NCBI GenBank assembly: GCA_036658435.1
Contig: JAVXEO010000001.1
Location: forward strand, 1-64,000
Reading direction: 5' to 3'
DNA: 64,000 nt
From: DIGJ01 sp036658435
GTDB taxonomy: Bacteria; Bacillota; Clostridia; Lachnospirales; Lachnospiraceae
Position numbers and translations under genes: made by a program. The notes beneath the pieces are model-generated. The model did no database searches and was not told the DNA's origin. It saw only the letters and a list, made by a program, of their open reading frames with translations. The stretch's first letter is position 1; each line of letters starts with the position of its first letter. Shown here in pieces: positions 1 to 10,176 of the stretch.

Positions 1-28
1 TATTGGGGGGGAAGAAAAGGAGGATTAC

Positions 29-1255
29 ATGAAAAAGTATGTAGCAATTGTATTAATGGCAGTAGTACTTAATTTATCATTGATTCCGGTTAAAGAAGTT
101 GAGGCAGCACAAGGAAGCGTGATGGATAAAACAGGATGGACGTTGATTGAGGAAGCATCGGATGAGTTTAATGGATCTGATCTCAATATTGCAAAGTGGA
201 AAAGAGGTATATGGTATGATGTTTCAAGTCAACTGGCATTCAAAGACAGTAATGTAACTGTTTCAAACGGTAACTTAGAATTACATGCAAAAGTTGAGAA
301 TTATAATGGAAAGTTATATACGATTGGATCTGTAGAATCAAAATTTGATGTTCCTGGAGTAAATTCTTACGTAGAAATTCGTGCCAAATTACTTGATAGT
401 ACAGCGAATGTACTAAGTGCAATATGGATGCAATCATCGCCGCTAACAAGTGCATCAAATCCAAATCCAGAGATTGATATTCATGAGAGTTTTAACTTTT
501 ATCAGTATGAACAGGCTCTTCATACATGGAAATTTAAACCAGATTTTCATTGGAAGAATGGTCATCACATTTGGAGTACAGGTGTAGATATGAGTAAGGA
601 CTATCATATCTATGGATTGGAGAGGATTGATAATAAGTTAAAATTTTACTTTGATAATCAATTAGCATGGGAAACAACAGTAAGTGAAAAATCCTTTGCT
701 GAAATGGGAAGGCATATGGTATTAAGCTTGGAGGGACATTTAGGAACCCCTAATAATACTTATCTTCCAGAAAAATTTCTTGTGGATTACGTAAGAACCT
801 ACTATAGAAATGACTTAATTAATACACCAGAAAGTGGAACTTATAAAATAGTGAATAGAAAAAGTGGACTTGCTCTTAGTGTTCCAGAATCTTCCATGGA
901 TAACAATGCTCAGTTATTACAATGGGCATATGAGGGACACAATAACGAAAAATGGATTTTGAAGAAAGATGCGGATTTAAGTTATACGATTCAGAATGTT
1001 AATAGCAATAAATTTATAGATGTCTATGAAGGAAAAACTGGGAATGGTGAGAAAGTTATTCAGTTTTCTTATAATGGTGACAATAATCAAAAATGGATTA
1101 TTGAACCAACAGGCGATAAGTATTATAGAATTCTGTCATTAAAAACAGGCAAGTCATTATGTGTTCAAGATGCTTCTCTAAATAATGGAGCTAAGATTGT
1201 TCAATGGAGTTATGGTTCTGCCATGAATGATCAATGGCAGCTAATACCGCAATAA
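29..1255 (+). CDS. Secreted GH16-family glycoside hydrolase with C-terminal ricin-type lectin domain
   Basis: A 408-residue exported protein. Residues 1-26 form a signal peptide (two Lys, hydrophobic core, likely cleavage near VEA-A). Residues about 35-260 look like a GH16 jelly-roll glucanase: the catalytic motif E148-I-D-I-H-E153 matches the family pattern of nucleophile, assisting Asp and acid/base. Residues about 268-408 carry three repeats ending in QW-type motifs (NEKW, NQKW, NDQW), the signature of a RicinB-like carbohydrate-binding trefoil. GH16 enzymes cut beta-1,3/1,4-glucans or galactans; the exact substrate cannot be told from sequence alone. The start is set by AAGGAGG about 6 bases upstream. 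No anchoring motif is visible, so the enzyme is probably released. The downstream gene is also a secreted protein, but no shared operon signal is visible. Confidence 0.85.
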   Translation: MKKYVAIVLMAVVLNLSLIPVKEVEAAQGSVMDKTGWTLIEEASDEFNGSDLNIAKWKRGIWYDVSSQLAFKDSNVTVSNGNLELHAKVENYNGKLYTIGSVESKFDVPGVNSYVEIRAKLLDSTANVLSAIWMQSSPLTSASNPNPEIDIHESFNFYQYEQALHTWKFKPDFHWKNGHHIWSTGVDMSKDYHIYGLERIDNKLKFYFDNQLAWETTVSEKSFAEMGRHMVLSLEGHLGTPNNTYLPEKFLVDYVRTYYRNDLINTPESGTYKIVNRKSGLALSVPESSMDNNAQLLQWAYEGHNNEKWILKKDADLSYTIQNVNSNKFIDVYEGKTGNGEKVIQFSYNGDNNQKWIIEPTGDKYYRILSLKTGKSLCVQDASLNNGAKIVQWSYGSAMNDQWQLIPQ

Positions 1256-1357
1256 TTAAATTGGCTATTAATTCGGATTTTATCACTGTCTGGATTCTTT
1301 CCTGAAGATGTTGAATCAAAGCAAAAATATATAGTTTAAAGAGCTGGGGGAGTACAG

Positions 1358-2667
1358 ATGAAAAAAATCGGTATTTTAAGGAAATGTGTAGTAGCAGCGG
1401 TATCATTAACAATAATAGTAAGTGAAATGAGCGTTCCTATTTTTAATTCATCTACAATTTTTAATTCATCTACAATTGTAGTAAAAGCTGAAACAGATGA
1501 GAATCAGGCAATTGGAATCAATGTGGCTTATCATACAGAGAATGAGATTAGAGATTATTTAAAATCAAGTGGTGCAACACCAGATAATCCGGTTACTTAT
1601 AAAAAAAAGCCAAGTATAAAAGCTCCCTATAAAGCCGGTAGTCTTACGGATAAAACACTGAGTTCAGCGATAAAAATGTTGAATCAGGTACGTTACATAG
1701 CAGGGATATCCCATGACGTTTCATTAAGTGATGAGGCCGTTGCTAAAACACAGGCTGCAAGCTTGGTTAGCCGTGTAAATGACACATTAAGTCATTCCCC
1801 AGATAAGCCGGCTAATATGGAAGATTCGTTGTATCAACTTGGGGTAGAAGGTGCAGGAAGCAGTAATTTGGGAGCTGGTTATGGTACCATAAACAGTAGT
1901 ATTATTTACGGCTATATGGAGGATTGAGACCAATCAAACATTGACCGGGTTGGACATCGAAGATGGATATTAAATCCTAAAATGTCGTCTACAGGGTTTG
2001 GATATTGTGAAGGGTATACTGCACTTTACGCTTTTGACAGTAATAATGAGTCTGCACCAGAATATGGGGTAACTTGGCCAGCACAAACAATGCCAACGGA
2101 TTATTTTGGTGCAGATTATCCATGGAGCATCTCCATGAATTGTGAAGTGGAAAAAGATAGTGTACAAGTAAAGCTTGTTCGCATGTCCGATAATAAAACG
2201 TGGAATTTCAGCAATTCATCAGCAGATGGTTACTTTAATGTGAATAATGTTGATTATGGACAATCTGGCTGTATCATTTTTCGACCGAATAAAATAGAAG
2301 GCTATCGTAATGAAGACAAATTTCAGGTGACAATTACCGGATTAAGTATGCCAGTTTCATACCAAGTAACTTTTTTTGATTTGATACCTGTGACTTCTAT
2401 TAAAATTAAGAAAAATGATGGGAAAATAGTAAAGGGTCAAGAAATATATTTAGAATCTAAAGTCGCTCCCTCTGATGCAAGCAACCCATCTGTAAAATGG
2501 ACGTCATCGGATCCAAAGATAGCTAAAGTGTCTGAAGTGTCTGAATACGGAGCGGTGAAAGCCATAGATTATGGAAGAGCCACGTTAACCGCCACAAGTA
2601 AAAGTACCGGAGCAACCGCATCTTATCAGATAACCGTGGTTCCGGATTTGGTTGCTATCCATACACT
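1358..2667 (+). pseudogene. CAP/SCP-domain surface protein with Ig-like domain, interrupted by in-frame TGA and truncated at assembly gap
   Basis: Begins at ATG 1358 after a GGGGGAG ribosome site and has an N-terminal signal-like segment. The reading frame stops at TGA 1925-1927, yet the same frame continues directly with D-Q-S-N-I-D-R-V-G-H-R-R-W-I-L-N-P, the conserved second half of a bacterial CAP (SCP/PR-1-like) domain. The first half, including L-S-H-S-P, lies before the stop. A single base change (for example TCA to TGA) or a sequencing error explains this. After the CAP domain (to about 2390) comes a Big_2-type Ig-like domain (about 2385-2655) ending ITVVPDL, and then the frame runs into the N gap at 2668. 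CAP proteins are extracellular and their function in clostridia is poorly known. If the TGA is real, only a 189-residue fragment is made. Confidence 0.8.
1439..1474 (+). repeat. 18-bp tandem duplication inside the CAP-protein leader region
   Basis: An 18-base unit beginning ATTTTTAATTC occurs twice back to back (1439-1456 and 1457-1474), giving the in-frame peptide repeat IFNSST-IFNSST just after the hydrophobic segment. The copies are identical, which suggests recent slippage. Confidence 0.9.
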
Positions 2668-2677
2668 NNNNNNNNNN
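2668..2677. other. Assembly gap (10 N)
   Basis: Ten consecutive N. The frame before the gap and the FN3 frame after it would only join if the missing length leaves remainder 2 when divided by 3, so the ten N are a placeholder and not a measured length. Repeated Ig-like or FN3 units are a likely reason for the break. Confidence 0.98.
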
Positions 2678-2943
2678 CTTCTAATAAAAGAGGACAGGTA
2701 ACTATTTCCTATCAAAAAGACAAATCGGTAAGTGGATATGAAATTATTTATGCCACTAATTCGAAGTTCAGTAAAAATAAGAAGACCAAAAAAATAAATA
2801 AACCAAGTACCTCTAAGGTTACGATAAGTGGACTAAATGCAGGGCAGATATATTATTTTAAAGTACGTTCTTATGTGTTGGTAAACAATAAAAAGGTTTA
2901 TGGAGAACTGGGATATTCGGATTATACGTGGGTGAAGAAATAG
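2678..2943 (+). CDS. C-terminal fibronectin type III fragment, probably the tail of the CAP surface protein
   Basis: Open from the gap to TAG 2941-2943 with no start codon or ribosome site of its own. The frame (codons beginning at 2680) reads as one fibronectin type III domain: GYEIIYATN, then a Lys-rich turn, SKVTISGLNAGQIYYFKVRSY, and a final YGELGYSDY-type strand ending WVKK. This FN3 form, with the 'F-KVR-Y' strand, is common at the C-terminus of clostridial secreted proteins after Big_2 domains. It is most simply the end of the protein that starts at 1358, with an unknown amount lost in the gap. It could instead belong to a separate gene whose start lies in the gap. Confidence 0.7.
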
Positions 2944-3015
2944 ATTTTAATGGTAGATGATTGGAAGTTTGGAATACCGGATAATACAATAGTCCCAATA
3001 TACAAAAAAAAGCTC

Positions 3016-3044
3016 TTGCCAAATGCTATAAAACTTAGTATAAT
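3016..3044 (+). promoter_or_regulatory. Sigma-A promoter for tRNA-Thr
   Basis: TTGCCA (3016-3021), 17-base spacer, TATAAT (3039-3044), ending 11 bases before the mature tRNA 5' end. Near-consensus spacing and boxes. Confidence 0.75.
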
Positions 3045-3055
3045 GGTTTAGGTAA

Positions 3056-3128
3056 GCTTTCGTAGCGCAGTTGGTAGCGCAACGCATTCGTAATGCGTGG
3101 GTCGGGGGTTCGAGTCCCCCCGAAAGCT
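3056..3128 (+). tRNA. tRNA-Thr (anticodon CGT)
   Basis: A complete 73-base cloverleaf: acceptor arm GCTTTCG/CGAAAGC, D-stem GCGC/GCGC, anticodon stem ACGCA/TGCGT with loop TTCGTAA (anticodon CGT, reading ACG), T-stem GGGGG/CCCCC with TTCGAGT loop, discriminator T. CCA is not encoded. A strong promoter precedes it. Confidence 0.95.
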
Positions 3129-3179
3129 TTTTAGTGTGCAAAAAATTATATGAAAAACCTTGGAGAGTATAATAAAAGC

Positions 3180-3746
3180 ATGAAAAATACAATAGAAGAA
3201 TTATTGGAAGATTGTCCTATCATTACAGCCGTTAAGGACGAAAAGGGTTTGAACCGCTGTCTGGAATCCGATAGCCGCATGGTATTTATTTTATTTGGTG
3301 ATATTTGTAACATAAGCCGCATTGTGGAAAAAGTAAAGAACTCCGGACGAATTGCAGTGGTACATTTGGATTTATTGGGCGGACTGAGCAATAAAGAAAT
3401 CTCTGTAGACTTTATGAAACAGCATACGTTAGCAGATGGAATTATTACAACAAAGCCGGCTTTGATAAAAAGAGCAAAAGAATTAGGGCTATTTACAGTT
3501 TTGAGAATTTTCATGATTGACTCTTTGGCCTTTCAAAACATTGAAAAGCAGGGACTGGCGGTAAAGCCGGATTTAATCGAAATTCTTCCGGGAGTGATGC
3601 CAAAAGTAATACAGAAGATTTGTAAAATAACACGAATTCCAATTATAGCAGGAGGACTGATTCAGGACAAAGAGGATGTTATGAATGCGTTGTCAGCGGG
3701 AGCGGTTTCTATTTCCACCACGAAGGAAGAAGTTTGGTTCTTATAG
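3180..3746 (+). CDS. glpP: Glycerol-3-phosphate responsive antiterminator GlpP
   Basis: 188 residues, close to the roughly 190 usual for GlpP. The protein is a small TIM-barrel-like RNA-binding regulator: in Bacillus it binds glycerol-3-phosphate and the leader RNA of glpD and lets transcription pass a terminator. Visible family blocks are ITAVKD near the N-terminus, FGDICNI, VHLDLLGGLS, IITTKP, and the C-terminal IIAGGLI plus GAVSISTT, which form the phosphate-binding half of the barrel. ATG 3180 is chosen because GGAGAG lies 12 bases upstream; an in-frame ATG at 3150 has no ribosome site. It sits directly upstream of a leader with a promoter and a long terminator hairpin followed by the glycerol operon, which is its expected target. 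Confidence 0.92.
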   Translation: MKNTIEELLEDCPIITAVKDEKGLNRCLESDSRMVFILFGDICNISRIVEKVKNSGRIAVVHLDLLGGLSNKEISVDFMKQHTLADGIITTKPALIKRAKELGLFTVLRIFMIDSLAFQNIEKQGLAVKPDLIEILPGVMPKVIQKICKITRIPIIAGGLIQDKEDVMNALSAGAVSISTTKEEVWFL

Positions 3747-3763
3747 ACTTAGTAAAAATTTTC

Positions 3764-3792
3764 TTGAAAAAATAACCAGAGTCGTGTATAAT
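3764..3792 (+). promoter_or_regulatory. Promoter of the glycerol-3-phosphate operon
   Basis: TTGAAA (3764-3769), 17-base spacer, TATAAT (3787-3792). Transcription would start near 3800 and enter the terminator hairpin that follows. Confidence 0.75.
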
Positions 3793-3824
3793 ACAAAGTA
3801 TATAAATAGTGATTTGCAGGAGAG

Positions 3825-3884
3825 ATGAGTCAGGCAAAGTGCATATGATGGAGAGTCATGTGTCATTTGTTTGGCTCATTTTTT
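3825..3884 (+). terminator. Leader terminator, probable GlpP antitermination site
   Basis: A 14-bp stem (ATGAGTCAGGCAAA at 3825-3838 with TTTGTTTGGCTCAT at 3866-3879, some G-T pairs) topped by an inner stem (GCATATGA with TCATGTGT), then six T (3879-3884). It lies between the operon promoter and its first gene, right after glpP. This is the arrangement in which GlpP bound to glycerol-3-phosphate lets RNA polymerase read through. The GlpP role is inferred from position and family knowledge. Confidence 0.8.
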
Positions 3885-3921
3885 GATGTTTATTAAAAGG
3901 ATTAGAAGAGGAGTGGAGATT

Positions 3922-5358
3922 ATGTATGATGTAATCATTATTGGTGCAGGTGTGATTGGAAGTTCTATTGCAAGGGAACTTTCAAGATTTCAGTTAGAGA
4001 TATGTGTATTGGAAAGGGAAACGGATTTGTGTGAGGGAACCTCAAAGGCCAACAGCGGAATTGTTCATTCGGGATTTGATGCAAAACCAGGCTCTTTAAA
4101 GGCAAAATTAAATGTAGAAGGCAGTAAAATGATGGAACGTCTGGCAAAGGAACTGGATTTTCCATATCGTAGAAACGGGTCTATTGTACTTTGCTTTCAT
4201 AAAGAAGATTTGGAAAAACTGGAAGTATTGTTAGAGCAGGGAAAGAAAAATGGAGTCCAGGGAATTCGTATTGTAAAAGGAAAAGAAATGAAAGATTTAG
4301 AACCTAATATTTCGGAGGATGTCATTGCTCTTTTGTATGCTCCAAGTGGAGGAATTGTCTGCCCATTTCATTTAACTATGGCAATGGCAGAAAATGCAAA
4401 TATAAATGGAGTAAAGTTTCAGTTTAATTGTGAAGTGAAGAAGATAGTAAAAATAGAAAAGGGATACCGACTGGAAACGGAAGGAGAAACATTTGAAACA
4501 AAGGCAGTGGTAAATGCAGCAGGTGTTTATGGAGACGTATTTAATAACATGGTAAGCGAACGAAAACTTTTCATTACACCACGAAGAGGGGAATATTGTC
4601 TGCTAGATAAAAAAGTCGGAAATTTTGTAGATAAAACAGTATTTCAGCTTCCTACAAAATTTGGAAAAGGAATATTAATTACACCCACCGTTCATGGAAA
4701 TCTTTTAATTGGACCCAATGCAACCAATATACAGGACAAAGAAAACGTAGAAACAACAAGAGAAGGACTAATGGAAATTATTGAAAAGGCAAAGATTAGT
4801 GCAAAAAAAGTACCGGTAAATCAGGTAATTACTTCATTTGCAGGATTACGTGCCCATGAGGCAGGGGATGACTTTGTGATTGGAGAAGCAGAAGATGCAC
4901 CCGGATTTTTCAATGCCGTTGGAATTGAATCACCGGGTCTTTCCAGCGCACCGGCAATAGGTGCTGCTGTGGCTGAACTAATGGAAGAATACTTACTTCC
5001 CCCAAAAAAGAAAAATTTCAAGGCACATCGTCAGGGAATGGTGGATATTGCCCATGCATCCAAGGAAAGAATTGCTGAATTAATGGAACAAAGACCCGAA
5101 TATGGAAATATAGTCTGTCGCTGCGAAATGATAACAGAAGGTGAAATTCTGGATGCAATTCACAGACCTCTTGGTGCAACTACAATGGATGGTGTGAAAC
5201 GAAGAACCCGAGCCGGAATGGGAAGATGTCAGGCAGGTTTTTGCACTCCGAAAACAATGGATATTCTGGCACGGGAATTAGAAATTTCACCATTTGAGAT
5301 ACAAAAGGCCGGAAAAAATTCCAAGCTATTAACAGGCTATACAAAAGAGGAATTATAA
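3922..5358 (+). CDS. FAD-dependent glycerol-3-phosphate dehydrogenase-type oxidoreductase with BFD-like [2Fe-2S] domain
   Basis: 478 residues. It opens with a Rossmann FAD-binding motif (GAGVIG, residues 8-13) and the DAO-family body, and ends with a BFD-like iron-sulfur domain whose four cysteines are C399, C401, C436 and C441 (CRC and GRCQAGFC). This is the clostridial GlpA/GlpO-like enzyme that oxidises glycerol-3-phosphate to dihydroxyacetone phosphate and passes electrons on, here probably to the flavoprotein and DUF1667 partners encoded next. ATG 3922 follows GAGGAGTGGAG; an upstream in-frame TTG at 3871 is rejected because it lies inside the leader terminator. The next gene begins 13 bases after the stop. 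Symbol left blank because glpA, glpD and glpO are all used for such proteins. Confidence 0.85.
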   Translation: MYDVIIIGAGVIGSSIARELSRFQLEICVLERETDLCEGTSKANSGIVHSGFDAKPGSLKAKLNVEGSKMMERLAKELDFPYRRNGSIVLCFHKEDLEKLEVLLEQGKKNGVQGIRIVKGKEMKDLEPNISEDVIALLYAPSGGIVCPFHLTMAMAENANINGVKFQFNCEVKKIVKIEKGYRLETEGETFETKAVVNAAGVYGDVFNNMVSERKLFITPRRGEYCLLDKKVGNFVDKTVFQLPTKFGKGILITPTVHGNLLIGPNATNIQDKENVETTREGLMEIIEKAKISAKKVPVNQVITSFAGLRAHEAGDDFVIGEAEDAPGFFNAVGIESPGLSSAPAIGAAVAELMEEYLLPPKKKNFKAHRQGMVDIAHASKERIAELMEQRPEYGNIVCRCEMITEGEILDAIHRPLGATTMDGVKRRTRAGMGRCQAGFCTPKTMDILARELEISPFEIQKAGKNSKLLTGYTKEEL

Positions 5359-5371
5359 GGAGGAAGAGACC

Positions 5372-6628
5372 ATGAAATATGACATCATAATTATAGGTGG
5401 AGGGCCTGCAGGACTGGCAGCAGCCGTTTCCGTAAAAAAAAATGGAATTGACAGTATTTTAATAATAGAACGGGATGGGGAACTTGGAGGAATCCTAAAT
5501 CAATGTATTCATAATGGATTTGGACTTCACACCTTTAAAGAAGAACTTACCGGCCCAGAATATGCGGCACGGTTTATTGACGAAGTTGAAAAGTTAGGTA
5601 TTACCTATAAATTAAATACCATGGTTTTAGATCTTTCACCGGATAAGAAAGTAACGGCAATGAACAAAGAAGAGGGACGATTTGAAGTTGAAGGAAAAGC
5701 GATTATCCTGGCAATGGGATGCAGAGAACGTTCCAGAGGCTCACTCAATATCCCGGGATATCGTCCCAGCGGGATATATTCTGCAGGAACGGCACAAAGA
5801 CTAGTTAATATAGAAGGGTATATGCCGGGAAAAGAGGTTGTGATTCTAGGTTCCGGTGATATTGGACTTATTATGGCAAGAAGAATGACCTTGGAAGGAG
5901 CCAAAGTTAAAGTGGTTGCAGAACTTATGCCCTATTCAGGAGGACTGAAACGAAATATGGTACAATGTCTGGATGACTATGATATTCCTTTGAAATTAAG
6001 CCATACGGTTACAGAAATTCATGGAAAAGACCGCGTAACGGGAGTCACCATTATGCAGGTAGATGAGAATCGAAAGCCAAGAAAGGGAACCGAAGAATAC
6101 TATTCCTGTGATACTTTGCTTTTATCGGTAGGTTTGATTCCTGAAAATGAGCTGACTAGCAATTTGGACATTAAGATGGTTCCGGTCACTTCCGGCCCAG
6201 AGGTAAACGAAAGTCTTGAAACAAGTATAGAAGGTATTTTTGCCTGTGGAAATGTGCTGCACGTACATGATTTGGTGGATTATGTAACAGAAGAAGCCGA
6301 GGCGGCAGGAAGAAATGCCGCAAAATATGTAAAAGGTGATTTAAAACAAGGAAACCAGATTATACTTTCTGCCTGTGATGGAGTGCGGTATACGGTTCCA
6401 AAATATATCAATCCGGATAACATGGAAAATATAATTACTCTGCGTTTTCGTGTAGGTGCTGTCTATAAAGACTCTTATCTTTCGGTTTCTTTTAATGACA
6501 AAGAAGTGATTCACAGAAAGAAAAAAGTAATGGCTCCGGGAGAAATGGAAGAGATTAAACTTAAGAAAGAAGAAATTTTAGCCTATAAAGATTTGAAAAA
6601 TATTACCATAAGAATCAGGGAGGATTGA
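5372..6628 (+). CDS. NAD(P)/FAD-dependent oxidoreductase, second flavoprotein of the glycerol-3-phosphate operon
   Basis: 418 residues with two dinucleotide folds: GGGPAG near residue 9 for FAD and GSGDIG near residue 163 for NAD(P)H. CGN in the ATP/FAD-closing motif (IEGIFACGNVLHVHDLVD) is clear. The family resembles thioredoxin-reductase-like subunits paired with DAO-type dehydrogenases (HcnB or sarcosine-oxidase-alpha type). The last 80 residues form a small extra domain. In this operon order (dehydrogenase, flavoprotein, DUF1667, glpK) it most likely transfers electrons between glycerol-3-phosphate and a nicotinamide or other carrier. It starts after an AAGGAGG site and is 3 bases from the following gene, so translation is probably coupled. 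Confidence 0.85.
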   Translation: MKYDIIIIGGGPAGLAAAVSVKKNGIDSILIIERDGELGGILNQCIHNGFGLHTFKEELTGPEYAARFIDEVEKLGITYKLNTMVLDLSPDKKVTAMNKEEGRFEVEGKAIILAMGCRERSRGSLNIPGYRPSGIYSAGTAQRLVNIEGYMPGKEVVILGSGDIGLIMARRMTLEGAKVKVVAELMPYSGGLKRNMVQCLDDYDIPLKLSHTVTEIHGKDRVTGVTIMQVDENRKPRKGTEEYYSCDTLLLSVGLIPENELTSNLDIKMVPVTSGPEVNESLETSIEGIFACGNVLHVHDLVDYVTEEAEAAGRNAAKYVKGDLKQGNQIILSACDGVRYTVPKYINPDNMENIITLRFRVGAVYKDSYLSVSFNDKEVIHRKKKVMAPGEMEEIKLKKEEILAYKDLKNITIRIRED

Positions 6629-6631
6629 CCT

Positions 6632-8505
<1,874 letters not shown>

Positions 8506-8513
8506 AAAAAAAC

Positions 8514-8541
8514 TTGACGTTTGCTTGAAATGTGATAAAAT
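8514..8541 (+). promoter_or_regulatory. Promoter upstream of the HPr-like gene
   Basis: TTGACG (8514-8519), 16-base spacer, TAAAAT (8536-8541) with a TG one base before the -10 (extended -10). It begins 8 bases after the glpK stop. Confidence 0.55.
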
Positions 8542-8604
8542 ATAATCTCGGACTTAGGAGTCATGGTAAATGTCGACGTTTTTTATTAGAAGGATGTGAA
8601 TAAG

Positions 8605-8829
8605 TTGGATGCTACAATTAAACTTAATGGACCAAATGACGTAAAAGAGTTTGTAAGAGAAGCAGAAAAATGTAATTTTGACATTGATATATTTTACAAT
8701 CGCTTTATAGTGGACGCAAAATCTTTGCTGGGAGTTTTAAGCATGGACTTAACAAGAGCATTATCCGTTACTTGCATGGGATATGATCGAAATTTTGAAA
8801 GTACTTTAAAAAAATATGCTATGGCATAA
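8605..8829 (+). CDS. HPr-family protein lacking the phosphorylatable histidine
   Basis: 74 residues. The C-terminal half (VDAKSLLGVLSMDL) matches the conserved serine-46 region of HPr, where HPr kinase acts (S in AKSLLG). The N-terminal loop that should carry His15 (GLHARP) is replaced by LNGPNDVKEFV, so PEP-dependent phosphotransfer through that residue is not possible. Such degenerate HPr paralogs are frequent in Lachnospiraceae; a regulatory role is plausible but unproven. The start is uncertain: GTG 8596 sits only 2 bases after AGAAGG, while TTG 8605 has an 11-base spacing and gives the usual distance to the first strand, so TTG is preferred. A strong terminator follows. Confidence 0.75.
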   Translation: MDATIKLNGPNDVKEFVREAEKCNFDIDIFYNRFIVDAKSLLGVLSMDLTRALSVTCMGYDRNFESTLKKYAMA

Positions 8830-8834
8830 AATGT

Positions 8835-8878
8835 AAAAACAGAGTCAAGGAAATCGGAACTTTCTTGACTCTGTTTTT
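8835..8878 (+). terminator. Intrinsic terminator after the HPr-like gene
   Basis: Perfect 15-bp stem, AAAAACAGAGTCAAG (8835-8849) with CTTGACTCTGTTTTT (8864-8878), ending in T residues. Confidence 0.9.
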
Positions 8879-8958
8879 GGCTTAAATAGAAAATCAGATG
8901 AAATTTTGAAAAAATACAAGAAAGAAAAGATGCAGACCGTTAAATTTTTATAAAATAG

Positions 8959-8987
8959 TTGAAAAAGAAGGATGGAGACGGTATACT
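8959..8987 (+). promoter_or_regulatory. Promoter of tgt-yajC
   Basis: TTGAAA (8959-8964), 17-base spacer, TATACT (8982-8987), about 38 bases before the tgt start. Confidence 0.65.
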
Positions 8988-9024
8988 TGAGATATTGAGC
9001 AATTTGAACTAGAAAGGTAAAGTT

Positions 9025-10158
9025 ATGTATAAGCTATTATGTCGTGATGGAAAAGCAAAGCGGGGAGAATTCAAAACCGTGCATGGAACGATCCAGACAC
9101 CGGTATTTATGAATGTAGGTACAGCTGCCGCAATCAAGGGCGGAGTTTCTACGGAGGATCTTCAGGGACTGAAGACGCAGGTTGAGCTTTCAAATACGTA
9201 TCATCTTCATGTAAGAACCGGAGATACGGTCATTAAGCAGCTGGGTGGTCTCCATAAATTTATGGTTTGGGATAAACCAATTCTTACGGACTCCGGTGGA
9301 TTTCAGGTATTTTCACTGGCGGGTCTTCGCAAGATTAAAGAAGAAGGCGTATACTTTAATTCGCATATTGACGGAAGAAAGATATTTATGGGACCGGAAG
9401 AGAGTATGCAGATTCAGTCGAATCTGGCCTCTACAATTGCCATGGCATTTGATGAATGTCCACCTCATCCAGCTGCCAGAGAATATATGGAGAATTCGGT
9501 GGATCGAACAACACGCTGGCTAAAACGCTGCCAGATTGAAATGAGACGGTTAAATGGTCTGGAAGATACCATTAATAACCAACAGATGCTGTTTGGAATT
9601 AATCAAGGTGGTACTTATGAAGATATTCGTATAGAACATGCAAAACGAATTTCTGAATTGAACTTGGACGGCTATGCTCTGGGTGGCTTGGCAGTGGGAG
9701 AATCTCATGAAGAAATGTATAATATCATTGAAAGGACGGTTCCTTATCTTCCTTTGGAAAAACCTACTTATTTAATGGGAGTGGGAACACCTGCCAATAT
9801 TTTAGAGGCCGTAGACAGAGGGGTGGATTTTTTTGATTGTGTATATCCGGCAAGAAATGGAAGACATGGACATGCCTATACGAATCATGGAAAGATGAAC
9901 TTACTCAATGCCAGATATGAACTGGATGAAAAACCCCTGGAAGAAGGATGCCAGTGCCCCGTGTGCCAGAAATATAGCAGAGCTTATATCCGGCATTTAT
10001 TAAAGGCAAAGGAAATGTTAGGACTTCGATTTCTTGTAATGCATAACCTGTATTTTTATAATAACATGATGGAAGAAATTAGAAATGCCATTGAACAGGG
10101 AAGGTATAAGGAATATAAAAACCAAAAATTAGCCGGATTTTTAGAAGGCGATAATTAA
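9025..10158 (+). CDS. tgt: tRNA-guanine transglycosylase (queuine tRNA-ribosyltransferase)
   Basis: 377 residues, standard bacterial length. The enzyme swaps guanine-34 in GUN-anticodon tRNAs (Tyr, His, Asn, Asp) for preQ1 or queuine. Landmarks: TDSGGFQVFSL with the base-binding Asp, GINQGG, ALGGLAVGE, and D271 in FFDCVYPARNGRHG, equivalent to the nucleophile Asp280 of Zymomonas TGT. The zinc site is C309-x-C311-x2-C314 with a His in the following helix. The start follows AGAAAGG at a usable distance. It is followed 18 bases later by yajC, the classic tgt-yajC(-secDF) order, although here secDF is about 3.3 kb further on. No queA is in the window. Confidence 0.97.
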   Translation: MYKLLCRDGKAKRGEFKTVHGTIQTPVFMNVGTAAAIKGGVSTEDLQGLKTQVELSNTYHLHVRTGDTVIKQLGGLHKFMVWDKPILTDSGGFQVFSLAGLRKIKEEGVYFNSHIDGRKIFMGPEESMQIQSNLASTIAMAFDECPPHPAAREYMENSVDRTTRWLKRCQIEMRRLNGLEDTINNQQMLFGINQGGTYEDIRIEHAKRISELNLDGYALGGLAVGESHEEMYNIIERTVPYLPLEKPTYLMGVGTPANILEAVDRGVDFFDCVYPARNGRHGHAYTNHGKMNLLNARYELDEKPLEEGCQCPVCQKYSRAYIRHLLKAKEMLGLRFLVMHNLYFYNNMMEEIRNAIEQGRYKEYKNQKLAGFLEGDN

Positions 10159-10176
10159 CTTTAGGAGGAAACAAAT

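Noticed and set aside
1982..2701. Independent gene beginning at ATG 1982 and running through the N gap
   Set aside because: It is the second half of the CAP domain in the same frame as 1358 and has no ribosome site; the part after the gap is in a different phase and the translation through N is meaningless.
3056..3128. tRNA-Thr as an integration site of a mobile element
   Set aside because: No integrase gene and no repeated 3' tRNA end were seen in the window.
3871..3921. Upstream in-frame TTG start for the glycerol-3-phosphate oxidoreductase
   Set aside because: It lies inside the leader terminator hairpin and has no ribosome site; ATG 3922 has one.
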